Below are positions 46,061 through 57,884 of a stretch of DNA of 64,000 bases, piece by piece (position 1 is the first letter of the stretch; every line of letters begins with the position of its first letter). The DNA comes from Lampropedia puyangensis (lineage in GTDB: Bacteria > Pseudomonadota > Gammaproteobacteria > Burkholderiales > Burkholderiaceae_C). The stretch spans positions 248,001 to 312,000 of the forward strand of contig NZ_STFG01000002.1 in NCBI RefSeq assembly GCF_004833285.1, in the 5' to 3' direction. Under the pieces are notes generated by a model, which worked only from the letters and a program-made list of their open reading frames with translations, had not been told where the DNA came from and did no database searches. The translations under genes were made by a program, and so were the position numbers.

Positions 46061-46742
46061 GATGATTCACCTCTGAACTGATGGAATGCGACGCTTTGGA
46101 CTCGGAAACTTCTGCCCGTGCTTGTCTTTACGCCAACAAGGCATTCGCAAAAGCCTTATCAGCGCCTGTTTTGACATCAAGCCACTCATCGATAACCGCA
46201 AGCGGCTACTGCACCCTCTTATCGCTAGGAGGTGGGTTTCTGTGGAGTGTGCTCTTGGTTTTTCCTGTTACCGTATGCATTGACCCTTAAATGTTTAAGA
46301 GCAATAAAAGCCTAAAAGGCCCTCACAGTAATAAAAAAAACGAAGTCAGCAACCTCACTAAAACCCACCATTTCTTAATCAAAGGCTCCACAAAAGGCGC
46401 TGCCAATGGTTTTGAAATGAATGCAAATAACCGGCTCAGTCAAAGCAAACCGTAGATTATCTCATGGCTTGGGTTTGGCGCCAAGGAAAAGTGTTGATCA
46501 ATTGGTGATGTGTGTGAAAAAAGGCTGTGGATAACTTTTTGTCAGGGGTGGCATGGGCCTATAATTGAGCTCTTTTTCTCCTTGGTTTTGCCGTCTGTTT
46601 GGCGTACTTGAATTGGTGTGGTTTGTTTTTTTTAAGTGTTTGATTTTTAATTTATTTCTTTGTTTTTTTTTTGGGCTTTTAAAGTTTGCGTGACTGCTGT
46701 GGTGACGGTTTGGCTGTGTCTTGCGGTCGGGAGAATGTTTGT
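46061..46742 (+). other. Probable oriC: region between rpmH and dnaA
   Basis: 682 bp without a gene, between the rpmH and dnaA genes as at many bacterial origins. It contains one exact DnaA box (TGTGGATAA, 46526-46534) and weaker relatives near 46156 and 46242. A T-rich unwinding-type stretch covers about 46620-46680. The TATAAT of dnaA is at 46560-46565. A full set of DnaA boxes was not found by eye. Confidence 0.65.
46539..46565 (+). promoter_or_regulatory. Probable dnaA promoter, DnaA box beside the -35
   Basis: -10 TATAAT at 46560-46565 with TTGTCA at 46539-46544 (15-bp spacer) or TTTTTG at 46536-46541 (18 bp). The DnaA box at 46526-46534 lies 4 bp upstream of the -35, which suits autorepression. 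Confidence 0.55.
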
Positions 46743-48377
46743 GTGGCAAAAGTAATGGATCAAGAGTTTCAACAAGGTCAGGCGAATGCGGCAGATGATG
46801 GTCTATGGCAGGAATGCTTGGATCGGCTGGCCGTGGAAGTGCCGTCCCAGCAGTTTGGGGCTTGGCTTAAGCCTTTGCGTGCGCAATATATGCCAGCCAG
46901 TGCTACGGTGCAGCTATTAGTGCCTAATCGCATCGCGCTGGATTACATTCGCGGGCGGTATTTGGAGCGCATTGTTGGGCTGTTGAATGAGCTCAGTGGG
47001 CGCGAGTTGCGTATTGAACTGGGTGTGGCTGCCCGAGGTGGCGCGGTGGCTGGTGCTGCCGGGCGTGTTGTGCGACGCCCGGCACGTGTGGCGCCACCAC
47101 CTGCAGCGGCAGCGGGTGCCGATATGGAGAGTTTGGTTAACCGGGTGCAGGCAGATTTATTGGCGCAGCTTGATCAGCCGCCAGGGTCTGAACAAGCCCA
47201 TCGAGCGACGCAAGCAATGCGTTATGCAGATCACGATGGCGAAGTGACTGCACCAGTTGTGCGTTCGAATGGCTTTGAATCGGACGACATGCAAGATGGT
47301 CGTGCTCATGGTCAGGGTGTTTCCGCAGGGCAGGATGGTAGTGCTGCCAAGCCTGTTCCTTCTCGCCTAAATCCGCAGTTGACCTTTGAGAATTTGATTG
47401 AAGGTTCGGCCAACCGCATGGCGCGTGCTGCTGCTTTGCATGTGGCCCATGCGCCGGGCCAACTGTACAACCCTCTGTTTATCTATGGGGGTGTTGGTTT
47501 GGGTAAGACCCACTTAATGCACGCCGTGGGAAATCAGGTGCTGCGTGATCAACCGCAGGCCAAGGTGTTGTATATCCATGCGGAGCAGTTCGTGACCGAT
47601 GTGGTCAAGTCCTACCAGCGCAAGACGTTTGATGCTCTCAAGCAGCGCTACCACTCGTTGGATTTGCTGTTAATTGATGATGTGCAGTTCATTGCGGGTA
47701 AAGAGCGTACTCAGGAAGAGTTCTTTAACGCATTTGAGGCGCTGCTATCGAAGAAGTCGCACATTGTGATGACAAGCGATACCTACCCCAAGGGCTTGAC
47801 GGATATCCATGAGCGCTTGGTTTCGCGTTTTGATGCAGGCCTGACAGTGGCTATTGAGCCGCCTGAGTTGGAGATGCGAGTAGCGATTTTGATCAACAAA
47901 GCCAAGGCTGAAGGCATTGCCTTGTCTGAGGATGTGGCCTTTTTTGTCGCGAAAAATGTGCGTTCCAACGTTCGCGAGTTGGAAGGTGCCTTGCGCAAAG
48001 TGCTAGCGTATGCCCGTTTCAACAGCAAAGACATTTCTATCCCTGTGGCGCGTGAGGCGTTGCGGGATTTGCTTTCAATTCAGAATCGCCAGATCAGTGT
48101 GGAGAATATTCAAAAAACGGTGGCTGATTTTTACAAAATCAAGGTGGCCGACATGTACAGCAAGAAACGGCCAGCCAGTATTGCGCGGCCTCGCCAGATT
48201 GCGATGTATCTCTCAAAAGAGTTGACGCAAAAGAGCTTGCCAGAAATTGGAGAGCTGTTTGGTGGGCGCGACCACACGACGGTGTTGCATGCAGTGCGCA
48301 AAATTGCACAAGAGCGTCAGCAGCAAATTGAGTTGAATCAACAACTTCACGTACTTGAACAAACGCTTAAGCGTTGA
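46743..48377 (+). CDS. dnaA: Chromosomal replication initiator DnaA
   Basis: 544 residues from GTG 46743 (GGGAG 9 bp upstream); ATG 46755 (MDQEFQQ) is an alternative. Domain I includes '[28 protein letters not shown]'. The variable domain II is long. AAA+ domain III has Walker A '[18 protein letters not shown]' and Walker B '[21 protein letters not shown]'. Domain IV has the DNA-binding signature '[15 protein letters not shown]'. It opens the replication origin and controls its own gene. Leads into dnaN across 264 bp. Confidence 0.97.
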   Translation: MAKVMDQEFQQGQANAADDGLWQECLDRLAVEVPSQQFGAWLKPLRAQYMPASATVQLLVPNRIALDYIRGRYLERIVGLLNELSGRELRIELGVAARGGAVAGAAGRVVRRPARVAPPPAAAAGADMESLVNRVQADLLAQLDQPPGSEQAHRATQAMRYADHDGEVTAPVVRSNGFESDDMQDGRAHGQGVSAGQDGSAAKPVPSRLNPQLTFENLIEGSANRMARAAALHVAHAPGQLYNPLFIYGGVGLGKTHLMHAVGNQVLRDQPQAKVLYIHAEQFVTDVVKSYQRKTFDALKQRYHSLDLLLIDDVQFIAGKERTQEEFFNAFEALLSKKSHIVMTSDTYPKGLTDIHERLVSRFDAGLTVAIEPPELEMRVAILINKAKAEGIALSEDVAFFVAKNVRSNVRELEGALRKVLAYARFNSKDISIPVAREALRDLLSIQNRQISVENIQKTVADFYKIKVADMYSKKRPASIARPRQIAMYLSKELTQKSLPEIGELFGGRDHTTVLHAVRKIAQERQQQIELNQQLHVLEQTLKR

Positions 48378-48641
48378 TGTGCGCGGCTTAAGTCACATTT
48401 GACTGATAAGGCCGCTATGTGCGGGACTTTTCGCCGTCATAATGTTCTATTAAGAGATAGTGCAATAGATTGTTTTTTTAGGGGAAAATAGCATTTTTCC
48501 TGTTGCAGCCTCAGGCCATGCTCAACGAGAGGCGCTGCATGCGGCAAATGTTGTTTTTGTACCCAACTATCGAGCGCGGTGTTCAAAACTGCGCTGCGTT
48601 TTCTCAATAGGCCCAACCCCTTTCATTCATGGAGAGACAAG

Positions 48642-49778
48642 GTGATTGTTTTTAAAGCCCCTCAGGACAAAGTGCTATCGGTTCTGCAATCGATCGCGGG
48701 CATCGTAGAGCGCAGGCACACACTGCCGATCCTTGCCAATGTGCTGCTGCGCAAAACAGGCAATACCTTGCAATTGACCACCAGTGATCTGGAGGTGCAA
48801 ATTCGCACCACAGCAGATCTTGGTGGTGATGCAGCAACTGATTTTTCAACCAGCATCGGTGCCCGCAAGCTGATTGAGATTTTGCGCACGTTTTCAGCCG
48901 ACCAGACAGTGACACTTGAAGCCTCTCAAGACCGTTTCGTATTGAAAGGGGGCAAGAGCCGTTTTACATTGCAGTCATTGCCTGCGAACGATTTCCCGTT
49001 GGTGCAAGAGTCACCCAACTATGGGCCTGCTTTTTCTGTGCCGCAGGCGGTGTTGAAAAACTTGCTCAGCCAAGTCTCTTTTGCCATGGCTGTGCAGGAT
49101 ATTCGCTACTACCTGAATGGGATTTTGTTTGTTGCAGAAGGCCGTACATTGAGCTTGGTGGCTACTGATGGCCACCGTTTGGCGTTTGCATCGGCAACGC
49201 TGGATGCGGATGTGCCCAAGCAAGAAGTGATTTTGCCGCGCAAAACAGTGATGGAATTGCAGCGTTTGCTGCGTGATGCTAAGCCGAGCGACGATAAAGA
49301 CGCGCCACCGGCGATGATTCAATTCCAGTTCGCCAACAACCAGGCCAAACTGAGCTTCAATGGTCTGGAGTTCGTGACCAAGCTGGTTGAAGGCAAGTTT
49401 CCAGATTACAACCGTGTGATTCCTGTGGGCTACAGCAATGTGGTTACTTTGGGGCGTCAGGCTTTGCAGGCCAGTTTGCAGCGCATGACCATCATGACTA
49501 CCGACAAGTTCAAAGGTGTACGCCTGAATTTTGAGCCAGGTGTGCTGCGCATCACCTCGGCCAATGCCGAGCAGGAAGAGGCCCAGGACGAGTTGGAAAT
49601 CGACTATGGTGGCCAGCAGGTCGAGTCGGGCTTTAATGTCAGCTACCTGCTCGATGTGCTCTCGAATATCCAGCAAGACATGGTCAACCTGTCGTTTGAG
49701 GATGGCAGCAGTTCTGCCTTGATCAGCATTCCAGGGGATGCCAACTTCAAGTACGTGGTGATGCCGATGCGCATTTAA
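48642..49778 (+). CDS. dnaN: DNA polymerase III beta sliding clamp
   Basis: 378 residues from GTG 48642 (GGAGAG 6 bp upstream; VIVFKAPQDKVLSVLQSIAGIVERRHTLPILANVLL). It carries three clamp domains; 'LPANDFPLVQE', 'LVATDGHRLAF' and the C-terminal 'YVVMPMRI' are conserved. It keeps the polymerase on the template. The upstream in-frame start at 48579 is not supported by a ribosome site. Confidence 0.96.
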   Translation: MIVFKAPQDKVLSVLQSIAGIVERRHTLPILANVLLRKTGNTLQLTTSDLEVQIRTTADLGGDAATDFSTSIGARKLIEILRTFSADQTVTLEASQDRFVLKGGKSRFTLQSLPANDFPLVQESPNYGPAFSVPQAVLKNLLSQVSFAMAVQDIRYYLNGILFVAEGRTLSLVATDGHRLAFASATLDADVPKQEVILPRKTVMELQRLLRDAKPSDDKDAPPAMIQFQFANNQAKLSFNGLEFVTKLVEGKFPDYNRVIPVGYSNVVTLGRQALQASLQRMTIMTTDKFKGVRLNFEPGVLRITSANAEQEEAQDELEIDYGGQQVESGFNVSYLLDVLSNIQQDMVNLSFEDGSSSALISIPGDANFKYVVMPMRI

Positions 49779-52729
<2,951 letters not shown>

Positions 52730-52786
52730 TGATGTAGGTTCTCATTGATCTTGCAAATATTCTCAGTATTTGCAAATCGCGCTTAG

Positions 52787-52820
52787 CGAAACGCCCGCAC
52801 ATGCCGGGCGTTTCGTTTTT
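52787..52820 (+). terminator. Terminator after gyrB
   Basis: CGAAACGCCCG (52787-52797) and CGGGCGTTTCG (52805-52815) with a 7-nt loop, then five T. A further hairpin TTGCAAATA/TATTTGCAA (52751-52776) precedes it. Confidence 0.88.
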
Positions 52821-53208
52821 GGTCAGGTTAATTAAGTATTACCACACTCTGACGCCAACTTCCACTCAAACAGGCCAATTTTGACTTTTAGCCGATTGTT
52901 CGATTTCGCTATTGCAAACAAAGACCATCTGGCTAACAAAGCTAGCTCATCAATCCTTGGGTGGTCACGAGAGAGACCGTTTTACCAGCTCTAACAGCTT
53001 GGCGGGATTTGCCGTTAACAAAAAACGCACCACTTTGATCGAGTGTTTCAGCTGGATCATCTCAAGCGCTGTCTCTGTGAGCGGTGCGTTGAATTCAGCA
53101 AGCTTTTCAGCGCTCGGCGGGTTGACTTGTGTTCAGATCGAACCAGTTTTTGTGCCATGGTGCATTAACTCTGTGGCTCTTCTCTGGAAGAACATAGCAA
53201 GCCTAGCC
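52821..53208. other. Gap after gyrB with only short open frames
   Basis: 388 bp. On the minus strand a 31-codon frame (52965-53060) starts MIQLKHSIKVVRFLLTANPA and continues upstream without ATG; another overlapping 33-codon frame starts nearby. The coding-like look may mean a decayed gene. Nothing else stood out. Confidence 0.3.
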
Positions 53209-53661
53209 TTAAGTTGCAGCGACTTGCCAAAGAGTTCCCCCCTTTATTATGTTCTCTATCGTCAGACCGTCTGCGGGGTCGGCAAAGGAACCTTGATCTG
53301 TATCGCATCCCCAGCCTGTGAGACTTGGATCATCCTGATCGCAGCATTCCCACAAGGACATACATCTCGCCATTTCAGGCAGATGTGATGCTGTCATTGC
53401 AGGCGGCACAATGACAAAGACGGTAGCGTTTTCCCATGGATTCTCTTGCAAAATCCCCGCTGCCAGTCCTGCTTTTGTGGCAATGAAGTGCGTGCGGCGA
53501 CGATAGATACTGCCGTCAAGCTCCTTGACTGGTAGCACCCCATGGATATGCCAAACAGGTTGCCCCACCAGTACTTCTGCAATCGGGTAGTGCCGAATTG
53601 GTGGCTCTTGATCGGCGAAGGCCATCATGGGTTGCTCGAAGCGCTTTTCTAATTGAAGCAT
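53209..53661 (-). CDS. Hypothetical protein of an accessory three-gene unit
   Basis: 150 residues from ATG 53661, preceded by GAAAGGG at 8 bp (TTG 53676 is an alternative). It is soluble, with no signal peptide or helix. Cysteine-rich near the C terminus ('SLWECCDQDDPSLTGWGCDTDQG'). I do not recognise a family. It lies 206 bp downstream of the membrane protein gene on the same strand and may be the last gene of the regulator-controlled unit. Confidence 0.55.
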   Translation of the reverse strand: MLQLEKRFEQPMMAFADQEPPIRHYPIAEVLVGQPVWHIHGVLPVKELDGSIYRRRTHFIATKAGLAAGILQENPWENATVFVIVPPAMTASHLPEMARCMSLWECCDQDDPSLTGWGCDTDQGSFADPADGLTIENIIKGGTLWQVAAT

Positions 53662-53867
53662 TGATGGCCCTTTCAAAGGCAGAGCAGGTTTTTGATCGGT
53701 AAGCAGGTAACAGTCGACTCATACCTTGCGCAGTTGTGAAATTTTCTTCGACTACTTCCATGCGAAAGCTACCGGAGAACAGCGAGAGCAAAAGGTTGAG
53801 GGTTGAGATGGCCGTGAATCATGACGAGCAACGCGCTTTTGCGAGTACCCGAAAAATGTGAGCTTAA

Positions 53868-54323
53868 TTATTTTTGAAACAGCCAATTCACGGTTAAAGC
53901 AAAAGCAAACCATGAGGCCGCAATTGCTGCCGGTAGCAATAGGATTGTTCGCCAATAGCGCTGCACGCGCAGTAACTGCAGTACAGCCATAAAAGCACCT
54001 ATCAACATTGGAATACCCACTAAACCGTACGCCGTGACAGCCAAACCACCAAGCACATAATTGAGATTCTTGTATCCAGTCAGGCTGGATGCATAGGACC
54101 AAATTGGTCCAAACCATTGCAATGGTTTCATGACCAGGTAGTAGTAATAGGCCGCAATGTATTTGAAGGGATGTGGCAGAGTTTGCCATTGCGGCAACGT
54201 ATCCCACAAGAACCAACCCATGCCCACCAGCAAGGCAAGAATGGTGATTCTTCCTTGAGGAATATCCGGCAGTGCAGTGATCGAGCCTTTGTAATTCCCG
54301 TTTTCGTCGTAGAGGTAAGCCAT
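53868..54323 (-). CDS. Hypothetical multi-pass membrane protein
   Basis: 151 residues with about three to four hydrophobic helices (residues 27-45, about 60-75 with a YYYYL run, 95-120 and 130-148). It has a polar N-terminal 25 residues (MAYLYDENGNYKGSITALPDI) and no recognised family. It lies 84 bp after the lipoprotein gene on the same strand. It is probably inner-membrane and partners the lipoprotein in an unknown envelope function. Confidence 0.55.
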   Translation of the reverse strand: MAYLYDENGNYKGSITALPDIPQGRITILALLVGMGWFLWDTLPQWQTLPHPFKYIAAYYYYLVMKPLQWFGPIWSYASSLTGYKNLNYVLGGLAVTAYGLVGIPMLIGAFMAVLQLLRVQRYWRTILLLPAAIAASWFAFALTVNWLFQK

Positions 54324-54407
54324 GGCGAGTGCCTATTGCAAATGTTTGGATATGACCAGCGTAAAGTCATTGATCAAGATATTTCAATGCTGGACTGGTC
54401 AAGCGGC

Positions 54408-55151
54408 TCATTTGAGATTTTTGATCCAGAAGCGCCGCTCATCGATTGTGAAGTTGGGGTCGTAGCCCACCACCGTAAGCAGCGAACCCACGTAGTACAG
54501 GCCGAACTGATTCAGCAACCACTGCTCCATGGCCTGATCGCTCGGCAATTTGTTGTATAGCGGTGTTGGACCGTCTCCTCGGACTTGCCCGGTGGTCTTG
54601 CCTGGAACAGGGAAACTTTTCCATGTCACCACGAAGTCATTGGACTGCCTTGGCAATTCCTTGGCGCAAAGCGATAAGCCGGAAAACCGCTCCACTCGCT
54701 TGGCATCACGCCACAACACAGCGTCAAAGTTGATGCACTCAGATGCCTTCAGCGAAAGGCTACGAGCCATCGTCATCTGACCATCAGGGATTTGCAGGTT
54801 GGTAATCACAACCTTTGGCCACTCAGGAGCGCGACCATCTGTCGAGAGGTTGCTCTTCAGGACATTGCGCAAGGGGGTGCTTAGCACGCTGTTGCTGCTT
54901 TGGGCAGTAGAAGAGCCGCCTATGCTCTGGCTGAGTTCACTTGAAATCGTTTGCCCCAGATTGCTCAAGGAACCGAATGCATCTTGGACGCCTGTCGTTG
55001 CGCACCCTGTTAGCAAGATAGGCACAAGCACCGCACACCAGGGTGCAACATGAGGCAATTCCTTTCGACGCGAAATAGCAAGGGCATCCCGTTCTGCACA
55101 CGGGTGTTTGCCTGCTTGCGCGGTTACTTTATTCTCCTGAACCCTATACAT
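54408..55151 (-). CDS. Hypothetical lipoprotein under a divergent regulator
   Basis: 247 residues from ATG 55151, preceded by GGAGGGG at 5 bp, an excellent ribosome site. The N-terminal 50 residues end in a lipobox (LLTGC, Cys 50); the leader is long and basic. The mature part is Ser/Gly-rich then globular, with a Trp-rich end. No known family was recognised. Its promoter (-35 GTGACA, 17 bp, -10 TAAAAT) carries two 18-bp repeats that look like XRE regulator boxes. Confidence 0.6.
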   Translation of the reverse strand: MYRVQENKVTAQAGKHPCAERDALAISRRKELPHVAPWCAVLVPILLTGCATTGVQDAFGSLSNLGQTISSELSQSIGGSSTAQSSNSVLSTPLRNVLKSNLSTDGRAPEWPKVVITNLQIPDGQMTMARSLSLKASECINFDAVLWRDAKRVERFSGLSLCAKELPRQSNDFVVTWKSFPVPGKTTGQVRGDGPTPLYNKLPSDQAMEQWLLNQFGLYYVGSLLTVVGYDPNFTIDERRFWIKNLK

Positions 55152-55160
55152 AACCCCTCC

Positions 55161-55218
55161 AAAATGTCACTCATAGAGTCCATTTTAGATCGATATCCAT
55201 AAAATGTCACTTATAGAG
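55161..55218. promoter_or_regulatory. Two 18-bp direct repeats over the lipoprotein promoter (controller-type boxes)
   Basis: AAAATGTCACTCATAGAG (55161-55178) and AAAATGTCACTTATAGAG (55201-55218), 40 bp apart. The core ACTYATAGAG is partly palindromic (ACTCATAGAGT in the first copy) and resembles C-protein boxes of restriction-modification controllers. The right copy covers the -35 of the minus-strand lipoprotein promoter; the left copy covers its expected start point. Confidence 0.6.
55182..55210 (-). promoter_or_regulatory. Minus-strand promoter of the lipoprotein unit
   Basis: -35 GTGACA (55210-55205), 17-bp spacer, -10 TAAAAT (55187-55182), one mismatch each from consensus. The lipoprotein ATG is 31 bp downstream. 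Confidence 0.65.
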
Positions 55219-55286
55219 CGGGAACTTATTGGGCGTGGCCTTAAATAAGGGGTACCCATAGCATCCTTTCCTTTTAGGAGAGAAGG

Positions 55287-55532
55287 ATGCCGACGGATCC
55301 CAAAAGGCTTTTTGGCTTGAGATTGATAGAGCTGAGGAAGGCCAAAGGATGGTCACAGGAACGTTTGGCTCTGGAGAGTGGCCTAGCACGCAGCTACCTT
55401 GGCGGTGTGGAGCGCGGGCACCGGAACATCGCACTGCTCAACATCGTCAAGTTGGCAGAGACGCTGGAGGTCGCCGCCCCAGCTTTGCTTGAGTTGCCTG
55501 CGGAGGCTGTAGGCCCTGACAATATTAAGTAG
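55287..55532 (+). CDS. XRE-family regulator of the restriction-modification controller type
   Basis: 81 residues, a single HTH domain: 'LFGLRLIELRKAKGWSQERLALESGLARSYLGGVERGHRNIALLNIVKLAETLEVAAPALLEL'. The size and 'YLGGVERGHRN' recognition region match C-type controllers (for example C.AhdI-like) of restriction-modification systems, but no methyltransferase or endonuclease is adjacent. Ribosome site AGGAG ends 6 bp before ATG. GCATCCTT (55261-55268) can pair with AAGGATGC (55283-55290), which covers the start codon. Confidence 0.85.
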   Translation: MPTDPKRLFGLRLIELRKAKGWSQERLALESGLARSYLGGVERGHRNIALLNIVKLAETLEVAAPALLELPAEAVGPDNIK

Positions 55533-55928
55533 CGTGTTGCGCCTACTATTGCTGGTTCCTATTGCAGGATGCCATAGATCCAGCGAGGGATTCGTGCTGT
55601 TGGAAAGAGTTCTTCAGACACTGGAGTGAATTTGCTCATCCGGGATTTTCCGCAGATTCCTCCGAGTACAACAAGCGGACACACGATTTTTGCAGCATCC
55701 AAAGTCAGCGCTTTTTTTGATTCGACTCAAAAAGTTGCACTCACTTAAATTAGAGGTTCGATGCTATTTATAGCAGGTCGAAGCACATTGTAAAATAATG
55801 TGCAATTTCCGCTTTCGGCCAAAAGCGGAAGTTCGCTTGACCACTAGCTCAATAAAAAAACTCGACAAGCTGATCCTTTGGGCAGGGAGTCCAAAAATGA
55901 AAATTTTATTGATTAAGAGGGATACGTG
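55533..55928 (+). other. Leader region before the Qat genes
   Basis: 396 bp without a recognised gene. Two hairpins sit close together: GCACATT/AATGTGC (55783-55803) and TTCCGCTTT/AAAGCGGAA (55807-55830). AGAGGG precedes the qatA ATG at 55929. The promoter of the Qat operon is probably here but no clear -35/-10 pair was identified. Confidence 0.45.
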
Positions 55929-57884
55929 ATGATCCTGCCAGACAACGAGACGAAAGTTGACCTACTTAACAATGAAGCCATCGCTAAGACGATCATCGCG
56001 CTACTGAGGGAGCGCCCTGAAAGTCCTGTGACGATAGGCGTGCACGGTGACTGGGGCGCCGGCAAGTCGAGCGTTCTGGAGATGGTCGAGGCGCAACTCG
56101 AGAAGGACGAGAAGGTCCTCTGTCTCAAGTTCAATGGCTGGCGGTTTCAAGGCTTCGAAGACGCCAAGATCGCCCTCATCGACGGAATCGTTGATGGCCT
56201 GTTGGAGCAGCGGCCCGCACTAAGAAAGGCCACCGGGGCCCTCAAAGAAGTCGCAAAGAGTATCGACCTTCTCAAGGTCGCCAAGAAGGCCGGCGGGCTG
56301 GCATGGACAGCATTCACAGGTATTCCGACACCAGACCAAGTCGCGGGCATAGTTTCGACTTTGCAAAGCTGGCTTTCCGACCCCGCGGCCTTGGCGACCA
56401 AAGAGAACATCGACGGTGCGATCGAAGGCGTGAAGTCTGTAATGACGCCTCGAGAATCCAAGAGCGTTCCTCGCGAGGTCGAAGCGTTCCGTGAAGCATT
56501 TGACAAGCTGCTGGTCGAAGCAGAAGTCGACCAGTTGATCGTCCTGATCGATGACTTAGACCGCTGTCTTCCTGACGTCGCGATTGAAACCCTCGAAGCA
56601 ATACGGCTGCTCGTTTTCACATCACGCACCGCCTTCGTGGTGGCAGCGGATGAAGCGATGGTTGAATATGCCGTTCGCAAGCATTTTCCTGACCTTCCTG
56701 AAACGACAGGACCACGCGACTACGCGCGGAACTACCTTGAAAAACTCATTCAGGTCCCATTCCGGATTCCCGCGCTGGGTGAGACGGAAACCCGCATCTA
56801 TGTCGCACTGCTGCTGGCCGGCGCGGAGTTGGGGGAAGACGACGCCAGTTTTGGGCAACTGATCGAAGTCGCCAGAGAGCGCCTGAAGCGCCCGTGGGAA
56901 AGTACGGCCCTCGACTCTGACACAGTGAAGAAGGCCTTGGGTGACAAGGCGGAGAAGACGCACAACGCATTGATGCTCAGCGACCAGATTGGCCCCATAC
57001 TCGCAAGCGGTGCAAAGGGCAATCCCCGTCAGATCAAGCGGTTCCTGAACACGCTGCTGCTCAGAGAAAAGACCGCTGCGGCGCGCGGCTTTGGAGCAGA
57101 CATCAAGCTGCCGGTGCTGGCCAAACTCATGCTGCTGGAACGCTTCACCCCTCGGCTTTTTGACCAGATTGCGTCGGTCGCTGCAGTCCATCCGAAAGGA
57201 CATTGCCAAGACCTCGCCAGCCTCGAAGCCTTCGCCAGCGCAGATCAGGCACCGCCTGCACCCATCCCTGCGGCCGATGCAAAAACGAGCAAAACGGCAG
57301 ATGCTGGAAAGGCCGTCAAGGAAGACTCGGCTGCACTCCAGGAGTGGAAGGCCACTGAGGCAATGTGCTCTTGGGCCCGGGTGCAGCCAGCGATCGGCAG
57401 TCTTGACCTCCGGCCTTACCTTTTCGTGACACGCGACAAGAAGGACTTCTTCGGCCCCATCTCAACACTCGGACACCTCTCCGCAGTTGCCGACAAGTTG
57501 TTTGGCCCCAGGCTGGTTGTGCTGGGATACCTCGAAGAGCTCAAGCAGTTGAAGCCTGCAGAAGCAGACAAGGTGTTTGAGGCGATACGCAGCAGAATTG
57601 TAGGAGCGGACACGTTCGACCTAGCGCCTGAAGGCATCGCAGGGCTCAAGGTCCTAGTTCAAGCGCAGCCGCTGTTGCAGGCACGCCTGGTCGACTTTCT
57701 CGAGGCGCTGCCGAAGTCGCGCTGTGGCGCCTGGGTTGTCAGCGGATGGCAAGGCGTCATCACCGAAGGTTCGTGCATCACGCGTTTTGAAGTGCTTCTG
57801 GACTCGTGGAGCAAAGCTCCGAGCAGCCAGGAGTTGAGAGCTGCGGCACAAGCGGTTGCCAAACAGCCGAAAGGCAAAAACTAA
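55929..57884 (+). CDS. qatA: QatA, KAP-family P-loop ATPase of the Qat anti-phage system
   Basis: 651 residues from ATG 55929 (GTG 55926 also possible; AGAGGG is upstream). Walker A 'GDWGAGKSSVLEMV' starts at residue 40; Walker B 'IVLIDDLDRCLPDVAIETLEAIRL' is near 200-224. Regions 'KGNPRQIKRFLNTLLL' and 'FGPISTLGHLSAVADKLFG' fit the KAP NTPase group. First of four adjacent genes qatA-D, which together were shown to protect against phage in Escherichia (established knowledge of the family). Its base composition is clearly richer in G+C than the host core. Confidence 0.92.
   Translation: MILPDNETKVDLLNNEAIAKTIIALLRERPESPVTIGVHGDWGAGKSSVLEMVEAQLEKDEKVLCLKFNGWRFQGFEDAKIALIDGIVDGLLEQRPALRKATGALKEVAKSIDLLKVAKKAGGLAWTAFTGIPTPDQVAGIVSTLQSWLSDPAALATKENIDGAIEGVKSVMTPRESKSVPREVEAFREAFDKLLVEAEVDQLIVLIDDLDRCLPDVAIETLEAIRLLVFTSRTAFVVAADEAMVEYAVRKHFPDLPETTGPRDYARNYLEKLIQVPFRIPALGETETRIYVALLLAGAELGEDDASFGQLIEVARERLKRPWESTALDSDTVKKALGDKAEKTHNALMLSDQIGPILASGAKGNPRQIKRFLNTLLLREKTAAARGFGADIKLPVLAKLMLLERFTPRLFDQIASVAAVHPKGHCQDLASLEAFASADQAPPAPIPAADAKTSKTADAGKAVKEDSAALQEWKATEAMCSWARVQPAIGSLDLRPYLFVTRDKKDFFGPISTLGHLSAVADKLFGPRLVVLGYLEELKQLKPAEADKVFEAIRSRIVGADTFDLAPEGIAGLKVLVQAQPLLQARLVDFLEALPKSRCGAWVVSGWQGVITEGSCITRFEVLLDSWSKAPSSQELRAAAQAVAKQPKGKN

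Noticed and set aside
52912-53388. Plus-strand open frame of 158 codons after gyrB
   Set aside because: Its second half is antisense to a better-supported minus-strand gene with a ribosome site; no motif.
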